Shown in pieces: positions 1 through 9,199 of a stretch of 64,000 nucleotides of DNA. This DNA comes from Bowmanella denitrificans (GTDB lineage Bacteria > Pseudomonadota > Gammaproteobacteria > Enterobacterales > Alteromonadaceae). The notes below the pieces were generated by a model, which was not told the DNA's origin, did not search any database, and saw nothing but the letters and a program-made list of their open reading frames with translations. The translations under genes were made by a program, and so were the position numbers. Where the stretch lies: contig NZ_BAAAEI010000007.1 in the NCBI RefSeq assembly GCF_039522935.1, forward strand, positions 94,668 to 158,667, given 5' to 3'. Each line of letters starts with the position of its first letter. The stretch's first letter is position 1.

Positions 1-622
1 CTTGATGAACATATGTAACTAAATCTATGTTTACGAAAGCAATTTTTGAATGACTTGCCAACGACATCCACATGAATTGATCTTCTCCCATTGGCCAACC
101 AACAGGGAAACCGTTAAATTGCTGAAGTTTGGATTTTTTAATAACGACAGATGAAGCCGTTACCGGCAAGTGCCCTTTACTGGCGCTGGCGTAATAATTA
201 TCAAGTAACCCCGACCGATGAGGAACTTCGGATAACTTTGCAGGCTTTCTGACCCCGTCAATAAGAAAGGAGTAGGCAGAGCAATACGCGCCAGCATCCG
301 GATACGATTCAATAAGCAGACCAATCTGTTCAAGAAATGAGCTCTGCCAGTAGTCGTCCGCATCCAAAAAGGCAATATGTGCTCCCATGGAAGCTTTCCA
401 ACCAGTATTTCGTGCCGACGATACTCCTTGATTAGATTGTCGTATGATTCTAATTTTGCTATGCGCCAACTTTCTCACTAGCTCCGCACTACCGTCATTT
501 GAACCATCATCGACGACGATAATCTCTAGCGCTTGATACGTCTGTTCTAAAACAGACTGCACAGCCCTGATGATATAGTCCCTCTTATTATAAAGAGGAA
601 TTACAACAGAGATATCAACCAC
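1..622 (-). CDS. Family 2 glycosyltransferase, 3' end cut by window edge
   Basis: This is a GT-A fold family 2 glycosyltransferase that runs off the left edge; about 207 codons are visible. The N-terminus reads as a hydrophobic beta strand followed by DDGS at about residues 38-41, and the metal/nucleotide-binding DADD lies at about 87-90. The motif SSARNTG between them is typical of family 2. The likely start is GTG at 622, overlapping the stop of the upstream membrane protein by 8 bases, which indicates translational coupling. It probably adds one sugar of the repeat unit at the inner face of the cytoplasmic membrane. Donor and acceptor cannot be told from sequence. Confidence 0.85.
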   Translation of the reverse strand, partial: MVDISVVIPLYNKRDYIIRAVQSVLEQTYQALEIIVVDDGSNDGSAELVRKLAHSKIRIIRQSNQGVSSARNTGWKASMGAHIAFLDADDYWQSSFLEQIGLLIESYPDAGAYCSAYSFLIDGVRKPAKLSEVPHRSGLLDNYYASASKGHLPVTASSVVIKKSKLQQFNGFPVGWPMGEDQFMWMSLASHSKIAFVNIDLVTYVHQ

Positions 623-1883
623 TTTTTGCCCACCTATCGCGAATATCTGACGAAGTTGAAGTAAACGCCAGTGCAAGCACAATACTTAACATAATTGAAG
701 ACGTACCATTAAATAGCACATGACCAGCCAGAAGAGAATGCATTGAAATCAGGAATAGACACATAACAATAAATATCTTCCCTGACAGAATACCCTTAAC
801 CATTCCTCTGATCAGAAGAACAGTAAACAATAGAGCCATCAATATTCCATAACAGAAAAAAAGTTCAAAAAAATCGTTCTCTAATGTTTTTCTAATTACA
901 GATTGGCTGTACCAAAAGTCAAGATAGCTATAATATGCCCCGCCACCAAATAAAAATCTGAGACTTTTCCAATCATTCCAATTTATTACCGAGAAAGCAT
1001 CTTTTATAAATACATCTCTGGAACTTGCCAGTATCTGAACTTTGTCATAGTCCGAATTTAGTTTTGATAGTATATTTTCAAAAACCAGCGAAAGAAATGA
1101 AACCAAATGAGAGTAGAAAAAAAAGATACATGATAAAAATAAGATTAAAGTCAGTATAGGAGCCCTTCTCCAGCACAAAAAAGCAAGCACCGAGAAACAA
1201 ATTATAGAGAGCACTAAAGCGGCTTTAGTACCAATCAACACAATCGAAAATAGCATTAAGATTGAATAGCATAGGTAACTTAACTTATTGCTCAGATAGT
1301 TGGCATATAAACTAAGAAGACAAGCGATCCCCAATGTAATACCTATGCCATTCCCTGAAACAAATAGTCCTCTGGTAGCCGCACCTCTACCTTCATAGTT
1401 TGGTATATGAAAACCTGAGATATACGCAGCAATCAGAGTGATAGAGATAACAACTCCATATAAAACCGCAGACTTCATAATAAAGGCATAGGCATCGTCA
1501 CGGCATTGAATCCAGGCCTTAAGAAATTCATATAATAAAAAGAAGAAAAGTACCTTTGTGAGAAATACCACTCCAAAAATATATGCCTTTGGATTCACAT
1601 GAAAAAATGCCACCACTGACTCTGTCAACAACATAAAGCCAAGTAAAGCAAAAAATTTAAACAAAATAACCCGAGACTGACTAAACTGAAAGGAAGCAAA
1701 GAATAGAATTAAAAGCATTGACACACGTGCCAATTGAGAAGGTGAACCTATCGCACCTTCCGATAACACCCCTAACTTAAACAACGCCCCCGTAAGGTTA
1801 TCAACTAACGGCAAAATTAAAACACAAAGAAGAATTATCGACTTCGGTATATCTATACTGACTTCTATACCAGACAGTTTCAA
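615..1883 (-). CDS. O-antigen polymerase/ligase-like membrane protein
   Basis: A 422-residue protein made mostly of hydrophobic segments (about 10-12 predicted by eye), consistent with the Wzy/WaaL superfamily. A loop at about residues 165-180, rich in Gly/Arg (GRGAATRGLF), resembles the loop before a central membrane segment in O-antigen ligase family proteins. A large hydrophilic stretch at about 285-345 could be the main periplasmic loop. These proteins join lipid-linked repeat units in the periplasm. It sits among glycosyltransferases, overlapping neighbours at both ends. Polymerase and ligase cannot be separated by sequence alone; polymerase is favoured by position and by the presence of two other Wzy/ligase-type genes in the window. 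Confidence 0.7.
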   Translation of the reverse strand: MKLSGIEVSIDIPKSIILLCVLILPLVDNLTGALFKLGVLSEGAIGSPSQLARVSMLLILFFASFQFSQSRVILFKFFALLGFMLLTESVVAFFHVNPKAYIFGVVFLTKVLFFFLLYEFLKAWIQCRDDAYAFIMKSAVLYGVVISITLIAAYISGFHIPNYEGRGAATRGLFVSGNGIGITLGIACLLSLYANYLSNKLSYLCYSILMLFSIVLIGTKAALVLSIICFSVLAFLCWRRAPILTLILFLSCIFFFYSHLVSFLSLVFENILSKLNSDYDKVQILASSRDVFIKDAFSVINWNDWKSLRFLFGGGAYYSYLDFWYSQSVIRKTLENDFFELFFCYGILMALLFTVLLIRGMVKGILSGKIFIVMCLFLISMHSLLAGHVLFNGTSSIMLSIVLALAFTSTSSDIRDRWAKSG

Positions 1884-2449
1884 AACGCCTCCGGTTCATC
1901 TAGAAATCGCTGTCTGTATTTACTCTCGTATTCTTCGAAACGCTTAATAAATTTAGCTGGATTTCCTGCAACCACTGTACTATTGGGCACATTTTTAGTG
2001 ACAACGCTACCGGCCCCAATTACGACGTTACTACCGATAGTGACGCCTGCTAATACAATAGTTCCGACACCTATAAATACATTATCGCCTACATGAATAG
2101 CAGACCTATAAGAACGTCTAGCGCCAGGCAAATATGGCTGGCTTCGCACCTTAAGCTCGGGCATAAAGACTGTTGGAGAGGCATCATGCCCTAGAAAAGT
2201 AGTACCAGTTATAGTGCAATTGTTACCAATGAAGAATCTATCTCCTTTGTAAGAATGAGAGAATCGACAATCATACAAAACCGAGCCAGCACCAATCACC
2301 ACCCCCTTCTTCTTATATCTTATTAGATCAAAGCGATATTGCATCGTTGCTAACAGATCACTCCCTTTTGGGGAAGAAAAAATTTTCAATGCAAATCCCA
2401 AAAAAAAGATGAGAAATTTGAAAAGAATGAGCTTAGTGATTTCAATCAT
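1880..2449 (-). CDS. Hexapeptide-repeat (left-handed beta-helix) acetyltransferase
   Basis: A 189-residue protein with a hydrophobic N-terminal segment (about 8-25) and a C-terminal left-handed beta-helix of imperfect hexapeptides. The end IGAGSVVTKNVPNSTVVAGNP is the standard closing coil of the serine-acetyltransferase/WcaF/NeuD superfamily. A His in the GHDAS segment (about residue 89) may be catalytic. It would move an acetyl group from acetyl-CoA to a sugar hydroxyl or amine. ATGA-type overlaps with both neighbours place it in the operon. Because a dTDP-4-amino-sugar pathway lies just upstream, it is one candidate for the N-acetylation step, but O-acetylation of the polysaccharide is equally possible. 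Confidence 0.75.
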   Translation of the reverse strand: MIEITKLILFKFLIFFLGFALKIFSSPKGSDLLATMQYRFDLIRYKKKGVVIGAGSVLYDCRFSHSYKGDRFFIGNNCTITGTTFLGHDASPTVFMPELKVRSQPYLPGARRSYRSAIHVGDNVFIGVGTIVLAGVTIGSNVVIGAGSVVTKNVPNSTVVAGNPAKFIKRFEEYESKYRQRFLDEPEAF

Positions 2450-3342
2450 TTTCTCTCGAACTCCCTCAAAATCTTGAACTTGTACAGAAACTTAATCCAA
2501 AACCCATAATACCTTACCATCATTAAGACAGAAGCAATTCGAATAAAATCCGTCAAGCTATTTGACCTTCTGGCAATGTACATCACACCATTAACTGGCG
2601 GTATTAATAGTCTAAGCAGCCCTAAGAAAGTGAATTGTTCGGCCATGTAATCTTCCTGATTTCTCAATTTGTATGCACCGCCCATTATCCTTCTAATTTT
2701 GGTTCGATACTCTTTCCAACTGGCCCTGGCAGGATGTAAAACAACTGCGTGTTCAGCAAAACCAAAAGATTTTCCCATCCGACTTGCACGTTTACAAAAC
2801 TCAACATCTCCGCCAGACAATGTCTCAGCATTAAATACACCGATATCTTCAAATATCTTTCGATGCAAAAACAAGTTGGCAGTAACACAGTGCCCCGCTC
2901 TAACGTTTTCACGTTGCTGAAAGGCAAATAGTTGTTCATATAATTCAATTGAATTGGGAACACTTGAAGCTGAAAAAACCTTTATATCCCCCGCCACTAT
3001 TACATTTTTTGACTCGTTTTTAAGGGCAGCTACCCCTTCGGCAATCCAACTTGGGTCGGGAATACAATCTGAATCAGTAAATGCAATGATGTTTCCTTGG
3101 GCAATACATAATCCTTTGTTTCTAGCTTTGTAAGACCCCTTTTCGGTTTCTGTGGCTAATCTGACAAATTTAAAGGGACTACAACACTTCTCAATTGCAG
3201 ATGGTTCACTTGAGCCGTTGTCGATAACTATAACTTCAAAAGGTACATCTCCACTTTGCACATTAAGCGCTGAGAGGCACTTGAAAAGTCGGCTCGTGTC
3301 GTTATAAACCGGTATAATGACCGACACAATGATTTCACTCAT
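2446..3342 (-). CDS. Family 2 glycosyltransferase
   Basis: A 298-residue GT2 enzyme. It has the opening VSVIIPVYN strand at residues 6-14, DNGS at about 41-44, the donor/metal site TDSD at about 93-96, and a GGDVEF motif at about 177-182 that fits the ED-type acceptor site. The C-terminus has basic and hydrophobic segments that may touch the membrane. The start ATG overlaps the stop of the upstream GT4 gene by 8 bases. The role inferred is transfer of one sugar onto the lipid-linked repeat unit; the sugar is unknown. Confidence 0.85.
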   Translation of the reverse strand: MSEIIVSVIIPVYNDTSRLFKCLSALNVQSGDVPFEVIVIDNGSSEPSAIEKCCSPFKFVRLATETEKGSYKARNKGLCIAQGNIIAFTDSDCIPDPSWIAEGVAALKNESKNVIVAGDIKVFSASSVPNSIELYEQLFAFQQRENVRAGHCVTANLFLHRKIFEDIGVFNAETLSGGDVEFCKRASRMGKSFGFAEHAVVLHPARASWKEYRTKIRRIMGGAYKLRNQEDYMAEQFTFLGLLRLLIPPVNGVMYIARRSNSLTDFIRIASVLMMVRYYGFWIKFLYKFKILREFERK

Positions 3343-4531
3343 TCAACAGTTTCCCGGCCAGCGTTTTCCACGAAAAGGAAGTTAGCGCCAGTTGTCTGGG
3401 TTGATATGCCAGACCGTTGTTAAACTTACATTCCATACATCTTTGCATCGCCTCAGCCAAAGACTCAGCATTCGCATCATCAGCATAAAAGGCATATTTA
3501 CCAATGACCTCCTCGGTTGCCGTATCAACGCCTGGTCCACTTCGAAAAGCAACCACAGGCAAATCGCAGGCCAGCGCCTCCAGTATCGTCTGCCCCAATG
3601 GCTCATATCTTGAGCTCATAACGAAAGCATCAGCTATCTGATAATACTTAAGTGGATTGGAACTTTGACCTATAAATTCAATCTGGTTTGACATGCCGAG
3701 TTCATTTGCACGACGCTTTAGTTCTTCCAGCTCTGGACCGTCTCCAACAAGAACAAGCTTGCATTGACTTAAGGACCGCATAGCGTCTACTAAAAGATCA
3801 AAACCTTTGGCTCTAACCATTCGACCCACTGACAAAAACACAAAGTCATTTTCAAAGATGGAAGAGTCTTTTTTCAGTGCTTTTTTAGCTTGTTCACTAA
3901 GCGGTTTAAAAAAGTCACAATCAACCCCAGGTTTTACAATTGATACAGTGTCTTTTGGGGATGCAACAGTTGCCACTTGTTTAAACATGGTCTCGCTGAA
4001 TACCAAGCACCTGTCAACAAAAGAAAGTGCCAACTTTTGCACCCACATATGATATCTCTTTTTCAACCGTAATATCATGGAACGAGAGAGTCCCGGGTTT
4101 GATTGCAAATTCTTAACAGAATCCTGATACTTAACCACACCGGGAATTAAGTAACACTGAGGCTTTAGACCAGCCATGGTGGCTAAAAGCGTGGTAAGGT
4201 GATAGCGTGAAACAGTAAGAACAGGTGAATAACGCTTTCTAATTTCTATAAACTGGGAAAGCAAATTCATTAGCACAATAATTCCATTAAAAGGTAGTGC
4301 TATTTTTGAATTAATAAATCTTGTACGATATCTCCTGACTTCAACATTCTCGATTATTTCATCCACATAAGCTGGAGACCAGCCGACGTCACTAATCAAT
4401 ATTATTACATTATATCCTTTTTCAGAGAATGCTCTGGCAAGATAATACAAAGAATTTTCTACTCCACCCCGATTAGGTAAGTAAGCATTACTGGTGAGTA
4501 AAATATATTTATTTAATGAACTAAAATTCAT
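3335..4531 (-). CDS. Family 4 glycosyltransferase
   Basis: A GT-B fold enzyme of 398 residues when started at the internal ATG at 4531, which overlaps the upstream stop in an ATGA arrangement. The N-terminal domain has NRGGVENSLYYLARAF, the usual acceptor-side loop. The C-terminal GT1 domain begins near FLSVGRMVRAKGFD and contains the EX7E-type element YEPLGQTILEAL. Retaining GT4 enzymes use nucleotide-linked hexoses, hexosamines or deoxysugars. The gene is embedded in overlapping glycosyltransferase genes, so a repeat-unit assembly role is inferred. Specificity is not readable. Confidence 0.87.
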   Translation of the reverse strand: MNFSSLNKYILLTSNAYLPNRGGVENSLYYLARAFSEKGYNVIILISDVGWSPAYVDEIIENVEVRRYRTRFINSKIALPFNGIIVLMNLLSQFIEIRKRYSPVLTVSRYHLTTLLATMAGLKPQCYLIPGVVKYQDSVKNLQSNPGLSRSMILRLKKRYHMWVQKLALSFVDRCLVFSETMFKQVATVASPKDTVSIVKPGVDCDFFKPLSEQAKKALKKDSSIFENDFVFLSVGRMVRAKGFDLLVDAMRSLSQCKLVLVGDGPELEELKRRANELGMSNQIEFIGQSSNPLKYYQIADAFVMSSRYEPLGQTILEALACDLPVVAFRSGPGVDTATEEVIGKYAFYADDANAESLAEAMQRCMECKFNNGLAYQPRQLALTSFSWKTLAGKLLNE

Positions 4532-5592
4532 GATAACAACTTCAACCAAGTATCTTGCAATGCTTGCTCGGAGAAGTTGGCAAGCAACAATTCTTTATTC
4601 CTATTAAGTTTCACATCAGATTTAATAGATATAGATAAGAAATCTTCATCCTTAATAGTACGGGTATCTTTAATACAAAATCCAAGCTGTTTAAAAGTGT
4701 TAAAACTGCTAGTACCACTTTTAACATAAAGGGTTTTTCCATTCATGAGCATATAATATGCCACAAAAAGTCCTTGCTGCCTTTCATGTCCGAGAACTGC
4801 CACGTCCATATCAAGTAGATATTCCTCAAAATCAGACTTACTCAACAGCTCTAATATAGGAATAAACTTGCAAGGAAAGAGACGCTTCCCTGTGTCAATA
4901 ACCATTTCTATATACTTTCTGCTGACTACGCTTGGGTAATTCAATGGCACATGAATTTCAATATCTTCGGATGCAAGCTTGCTTAAGTCATGTAAAAGTT
5001 CAATATGACAGTTGGTTTCTGTCGCAGAGTTTCCTAACAGGATCTTCAGAGGACCACCAGTATTCTTTTTGAAGGGCAGTGGTTTAACATCGATTAAAGG
5101 ATAAGGTAACACTCCGACATTGCGATGCTTAAGTAGTTTTTCAAGCAACTCTGCGTCACCACTGTTCAGTGCTGAAACAGATTTCATTCTGTGAGCCGCC
5201 AGCCCTCGAATGATGCGCTTGAGAGTTCTTGAATAAAGTCGTCTGGGCCGGACACGCATATCATGAATATCTCCTCCCCAAGCTATCCAATGACACTTGG
5301 ACGTTAACTTAGAGAGTGCCAGTCGATAGGCCACAGCCAGATCAAACATGCCATGGAATACAATAGCGTCGCAGTCTTTGGTAGATAACAATTCGAACAA
5401 CTGTTGTGCGTTACCGTAAAACTCTACCCCTTCTAAGTGTGCATATTTGAGTTTTTCATTGTCATTTGGCACTCGGACACAAAAAGACAAATCCTGCTCA
5501 ATATATACTTTTCTGAAATATGGGATCATATTCAGGTTATGTTGAGGTGTTGAGTGAAAAACATGGATCACCATTACCCTTCCCATACTCAT
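4528..5592 (-). CDS. WecF-like (GT56) 4-acetamido-4,6-dideoxyhexose transferase
   Basis: This 354-residue protein resembles WecF, which transfers Fuc4NAc from dTDP-Fuc4NAc in enterobacterial common antigen synthesis (family GT56). Recognisable features are an early HVFHSTPQHN segment, WGGDIHD at about residues 109-115, LLGNSATETNCH at about 185-196, a VPLNYPSV-type segment, and ERQQGLF at about 273-279. The length matches the family (about 355-360). The start ATG overlaps the rmlA stop (ATGA). Its place beside rmlA, rmlB and a 4-aminotransferase gene makes a dTDP-4-amino-4,6-dideoxyhexose donor likely. No ECA genes (wecA, wecB, wecC, wecG) are nearby, so it probably serves O-antigen or capsule instead. 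Confidence 0.78.
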   Translation of the reverse strand: MSMGRVMVIHVFHSTPQHNLNMIPYFRKVYIEQDLSFCVRVPNDNEKLKYAHLEGVEFYGNAQQLFELLSTKDCDAIVFHGMFDLAVAYRLALSKLTSKCHWIAWGGDIHDMRVRPRRLYSRTLKRIIRGLAAHRMKSVSALNSGDAELLEKLLKHRNVGVLPYPLIDVKPLPFKKNTGGPLKILLGNSATETNCHIELLHDLSKLASEDIEIHVPLNYPSVVSRKYIEMVIDTGKRLFPCKFIPILELLSKSDFEEYLLDMDVAVLGHERQQGLFVAYYMLMNGKTLYVKSGTSSFNTFKQLGFCIKDTRTIKDEDFLSISIKSDVKLNRNKELLLANFSEQALQDTWLKLLS

Positions 5593-6476
5593 ATATTAAC
5601 TAGCGACCGAAGATACTGACCATAATCGTTTTTCTCTAGAATTTCGGCATACCTTAAAACGTCGTCCGCTTGCAACCATTTGTTCAAGAATGCAATTTCC
5701 TCCAAGCAAGCAATCTTGAATCCTTGCCGATGTTCAACAGTCTGAACAAACTGAGAAGCTTCCATCAAACTATCATGGGTGCCGGTATCTAACCAGGCAA
5801 ACCCCCGTCCGAGAATCTCTACCTGCAATTGTTTGTTCTGCAAATAAACATCATTGACACAACTGATCTCCAACTCGCCCCTGGCAGATGGTTGGATAGT
5901 TTTTGCAATCTCCACAACCTGGCTGTCATAGAAATACAAGCCAGTAACAGCGTAATTAGATTTTGGCTTAGAAGGCTTTTCTTCAATACTCACCGCATTG
6001 AGATGCTCGTCAACCTCAACCACACCGAAACGTTCCGGATCTTTAACCTGATAGCCAAATATTGTAGCTCCGCTATTTTTCCTGGCGGCAGCTTTGAGTT
6101 TTGGAGAGAAGCCTGAGCCGTAAAAAATATTGTCACCCAACACAAGACAGACATTGTCACCGGCAATAAAATCTTCCGCGATTAAAAATGCTTCGGCAAT
6201 ACCATTTGGCTGCTCTTGTACCAAGTAAGTGATCTCTATTCCAAAGCGTTGACCATCACCAAGTAGTTTTTGGAACTGAGATTGATCGTGCGGGGTAGTA
6301 ATTAATGCGATCTGCCGGATACCTGCCAACATAAGCACAGAAATGGGGTAGTAAATCATCGGCTTGTCGTAAACAGGCATCAGTTGCTTCGATACCCCCA
6401 TAGTTAATGGGTATAAGCGCGTGCCACTGCCCCCCGCTAGCACTATCCCCTTTGTCTGGCGCTGTTCCGTTGTCAC
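5589..6476 (-). CDS. rmlA: Glucose-1-phosphate thymidylyltransferase RmlA
   Basis: RmlA makes dTDP-glucose from dTTP and glucose-1-phosphate in the cytoplasm. The nucleotidyltransferase signature GIVLAGGSGTRLYPLT begins near residue 10, followed by SKQLMPVYDKPMIYYP. The 295-residue length fits the family. The start is GTG at 6476 with GAGGA just upstream. It is the first committed step for the dTDP sugars made with RmlB. rmlC and rmlD are absent nearby, so the product is not obviously rhamnose; the neighbouring aminotransferase and WecF-like genes point to a 4-amino-4,6-dideoxy sugar. Confidence 0.95.
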   Translation of the reverse strand: MTTEQRQTKGIVLAGGSGTRLYPLTMGVSKQLMPVYDKPMIYYPISVLMLAGIRQIALITTPHDQSQFQKLLGDGQRFGIEITYLVQEQPNGIAEAFLIAEDFIAGDNVCLVLGDNIFYGSGFSPKLKAAARKNSGATIFGYQVKDPERFGVVEVDEHLNAVSIEEKPSKPKSNYAVTGLYFYDSQVVEIAKTIQPSARGELEISCVNDVYLQNKQLQVEILGRGFAWLDTGTHDSLMEASQFVQTVEHRQGFKIACLEEIAFLNKWLQADDVLRYAEILEKNDYGQYLRSLVNI

Positions 6477-6515
6477 TGTTTTCCTCGGCTAAATCTGGCT
6501 GCACTTAGGCAGCGA

Positions 6516-6544
6516 ATAATACTGAATGTCGTTTTTTGTTTCCA
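6516..6544 (-). promoter_or_regulatory. Candidate sigma70 promoter for rmlA
   Basis: In the 94-base gap between rmlB and rmlA the minus strand has a -35-like TGGAAA (6544-6539), a 17-base spacer and a -10-like TATTAT (6521-6516). Pattern match only. Confidence 0.3.
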
Positions 6545-6570
6545 TGCACAATGATGAGGGCCATTATCCG

Positions 6571-7644
6571 TCATGATTCATTGTGCTGGCCTAACCGCTG
6601 GCGCTGATAATTCCCGCTTTGTACCTGGGCACACCAATCCAAGTTACTCAAGTACCACTCAATGGTTTTTCTAAGCCCTGACTCGAAAGTTTCTTTGGGT
6701 TGCCAGCCTAACTCTTTCGCCATCTTGCTGGCATCAATTGCGTAACGTCGGTCATGACCCGGTCGATCTTTAACAAAGGTAATCAGCTCAGCAAAGCTGG
6801 CAATTGAACCTGGCTTTTCCGCTATACGTTCATCCAAAATGGCACATATTGTTTGCACTACCTTCAAATTGGTCTGCTCGTTGTGTCCACCAATATTGTA
6901 GGTTTCACCAACTCTGCCATGATTCACCACAGTCCACAGTGCTTCAGCGTGATCTTCAACATACAACCAATCCCTGATTTGACCACCATCGCCATACACA
7001 GGTAGTGGCTTTCCTTCCAATGCATTCAGTATCATCAAGGGGATCAGCTTTTCAGGAAAATGGAATGGACCATAGTTATTTGAGCAGTTGCTAATCAACA
7101 CGGGGAGTCCATAGGTGCGGTGCCATGCCCTGACTAGATGATCTGACGCCGCTTTACTGGCCGAATACGGAGAACTCGGCTGATAAGCGGTATCTTCAGT
7201 AAATAAATCTGTCAGACCTTCCAAATCGCCAAACACTTCGTCTGTTGAAATATGATGGAACCTGAACTCTTTCCGCTTCTGCTCGTCCAGCCCATTCCAG
7301 TAAGCTCTGGCCGCTTCAAGTAAATTGTAAGTACCCACTATGTTGGTCTGAATAAATTCTGCGGGTCCATCTATTGAACGGTCCACATGAGACTCTGCAG
7401 CCAGGTGCATAACGGCATCGGGCTTGTACTCAGTAAACAAAGAATCTAATTTGTCTTTGTTGCATATATCAATTTGCTTGAATACATGTCGCGCTGGGTT
7501 AGTCAGCTTGTCAAGTGAAGCCAAGTTCCCGGCATAGGTTAGCTTATCAACATTGACAATCCGACAGTCTGAAATGCGGTTAATAAAACGTACCAGATTA
7601 GAACCAATAAATCCGGCACCACCAGTGATAAGCAGGGTTTTCAT
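6571..7644 (-). CDS. rmlB: dTDP-glucose 4,6-dehydratase RmlB
   Basis: RmlB converts dTDP-glucose to dTDP-4-keto-6-deoxyglucose using bound NAD. The Rossmann motif ITGGAGFIGSN lies at the N-terminus, the STDEVFGD catalytic segment lies at about residues 125-132 and YSASKAASD (Tyr/Lys pair) at about 159-167; all are intact. The start chosen is ATG at 7644, directly before the Rossmann fold. An in-frame GTG at 7674 would add 10 unsupported residues. It forms a pathway pair with rmlA and the aminotransferase gene at 9200-10279, with a Wzx flippase gene in between. Confidence 0.95.
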   Translation of the reverse strand: MKTLLITGGAGFIGSNLVRFINRISDCRIVNVDKLTYAGNLASLDKLTNPARHVFKQIDICNKDKLDSLFTEYKPDAVMHLAAESHVDRSIDGPAEFIQTNIVGTYNLLEAARAYWNGLDEQKRKEFRFHHISTDEVFGDLEGLTDLFTEDTAYQPSSPYSASKAASDHLVRAWHRTYGLPVLISNCSNNYGPFHFPEKLIPLMILNALEGKPLPVYGDGGQIRDWLYVEDHAEALWTVVNHGRVGETYNIGGHNEQTNLKVVQTICAILDERIAEKPGSIASFAELITFVKDRPGHDRRYAIDASKMAKELGWQPKETFESGLRKTIEWYLSNLDWCAQVQSGNYQRQRLGQHNES

Positions 7645-7717
7645 AATAGATATCGACCTCTTGGCTGAATACACTTCATAAGTGCTGGTGAATTTATCTT
7701 AAAAAACACGTTTGAAG

Positions 7718-9154
7718 CTAACTGACCGCGGAGACTTGTGTTTTTAGTTGCAGGTACAAATGCTTTAATCTAAATGATGCTAGTAGCATATAAATCGGCG
7801 CAGCCATTACCAATGCGATGAGTAGTGTCCCGATGTCATTGGACTCGCCTGGTAGCAACATTTCAACAAAAGACAGCGTCAGTATGCTAGTAAGCAGCGG
7901 CAATGCGAGCGCCAGTAGGTAATGACTGACAGAGACTGCTGCTGCAGGGCGAAGCAAAAAATACCAATGTGGGAGGTACAATGACAATTGCATAACGAGT
8001 AACGCTGTTGCAACGCCTTTTATTCCTGATTGTGTACCAAACCAGATAACAAGCGGAACCAGCACTGCGATAAAGATATTCCACACAAATGCCTGCCTTA
8101 CCCAACCTATAGCAGAAAGTAGTGAACCGGACTGACTCATTACTGAACGAATAATCATCCAGCCCGCCAAAAGTTGCAGCAATACTGACAGGTGCAACCA
8201 TTTTTCACCAAGCAGCGCATTGATACTCAGTTCTGGGAACATAATAAAAAAGCTATAAATGGGCACAGTCAAATAGCAAAGGAGTTCCTTGACCCGGCAG
8301 TAGATACTACCAAGGCCAGTATACCCTTGCATTTTTGCGTAAAAAGGCAAGGCAACACGAGTAAGCACAGGGTTAAGTAAGGTGGCAATTCTGAAAACTA
8401 AGTCCTTAATCAGGCCGTACTGCCCGGTTTTTTCCACCCCCAGAAAACGGCTGATCAGTAAAATATCCAGACTGGTTACCAAGAAGCTCAGCAGGTTAGC
8501 GCCGGTAAAGTGTCCTCCATAACGGTAAAACGCGCTGAGTTGACTGATGCGCAGTTCCCAGAGGCGCCAGGATAATTGTCGATGCACCACCAAGAGCATC
8601 CCGGTTCGTACCAGGTGATTGATTGTAATGGACAGTATAAAAGAATAGACACCAAAGCCATTTAGCAGTGCAACTGTCAAAAAGGTAAAGCCAATCACCG
8701 AAGCCAAGGTCTCTGCCAACACTAACCTACTGAAGTTTAATGTCTTTTGGCATTCCATCGCGGCATAGTTACCAACAGCCATAATTAACAGTGCTGGTGT
8801 GTACCAAGGTAATATAGTGGCTAGCAATGGATTGTTTAACAAGGCACCCAGTGCAGGCGCAGCGACAAACAAGGCTACAGATATCAGCAGGCCGTTACCA
8901 ATGAATCCGAGTCCCAGTTGTCTTTTTTCATGTTCTGTCAGTTGATCTCTGTTAATAGCTGCGGTTGTTAAGCCAAAATCAACCAACATCAAGCTTAAGG
9001 TATACACCAGGAAGAACTGTGAATACGTTCCAAGCTCTTCTGCCGAAAAAAAACGTGACAACAAGGCTATTTGTGCCAATCCGAGTGCACTTTTTAACAA
9101 AGTGCCAAGAGAATTCCAGGCCAAGCCTTTTTTGGCACGATTAAATAAGTTCAT
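7718..9154 (-). CDS. Wzx-type polysaccharide flippase (MOP superfamily)
   Basis: A 478-residue integral membrane protein with about 12-14 hydrophobic segments and the N-terminal KGLAWNSLGTLLKSALG signature of the polysaccharide transporter (PST) branch of MOP exporters. Polar residues inside the early helices (SRFFSAEELGTYSQ) are usual for this family. It would flip undecaprenyl-diphosphate-linked repeat units to the periplasm. It lies inside the dTDP-aminosugar module, so it probably handles the glycan containing that sugar. Two other flippase-like genes occur in the window. Confidence 0.85.
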   Translation of the reverse strand: MNLFNRAKKGLAWNSLGTLLKSALGLAQIALLSRFFSAEELGTYSQFFLVYTLSLMLVDFGLTTAAINRDQLTEHEKRQLGLGFIGNGLLISVALFVAAPALGALLNNPLLATILPWYTPALLIMAVGNYAAMECQKTLNFSRLVLAETLASVIGFTFLTVALLNGFGVYSFILSITINHLVRTGMLLVVHRQLSWRLWELRISQLSAFYRYGGHFTGANLLSFLVTSLDILLISRFLGVEKTGQYGLIKDLVFRIATLLNPVLTRVALPFYAKMQGYTGLGSIYCRVKELLCYLTVPIYSFFIMFPELSINALLGEKWLHLSVLLQLLAGWMIIRSVMSQSGSLLSAIGWVRQAFVWNIFIAVLVPLVIWFGTQSGIKGVATALLVMQLSLYLPHWYFLLRPAAAVSVSHYLLALALPLLTSILTLSFVEMLLPGESNDIGTLLIALVMAAPIYMLLASFRLKHLYLQLKTQVSAVS

Positions 9155-9199
9155 AGGCTGCTTATTTTCACAATTCGAGCATTCTGAGCAATTTCCAAG

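Noticed and set aside
160..375. 71-codon minus-strand ORF
   Set aside because: Lies in another frame within the partial GT2 gene, whose frame carries clear family motifs.
6571..6600. CACAATGA/TCATTGTG inverted repeat across the rmlB end as a terminator
   Set aside because: Long loop, weak stem and no T-run.
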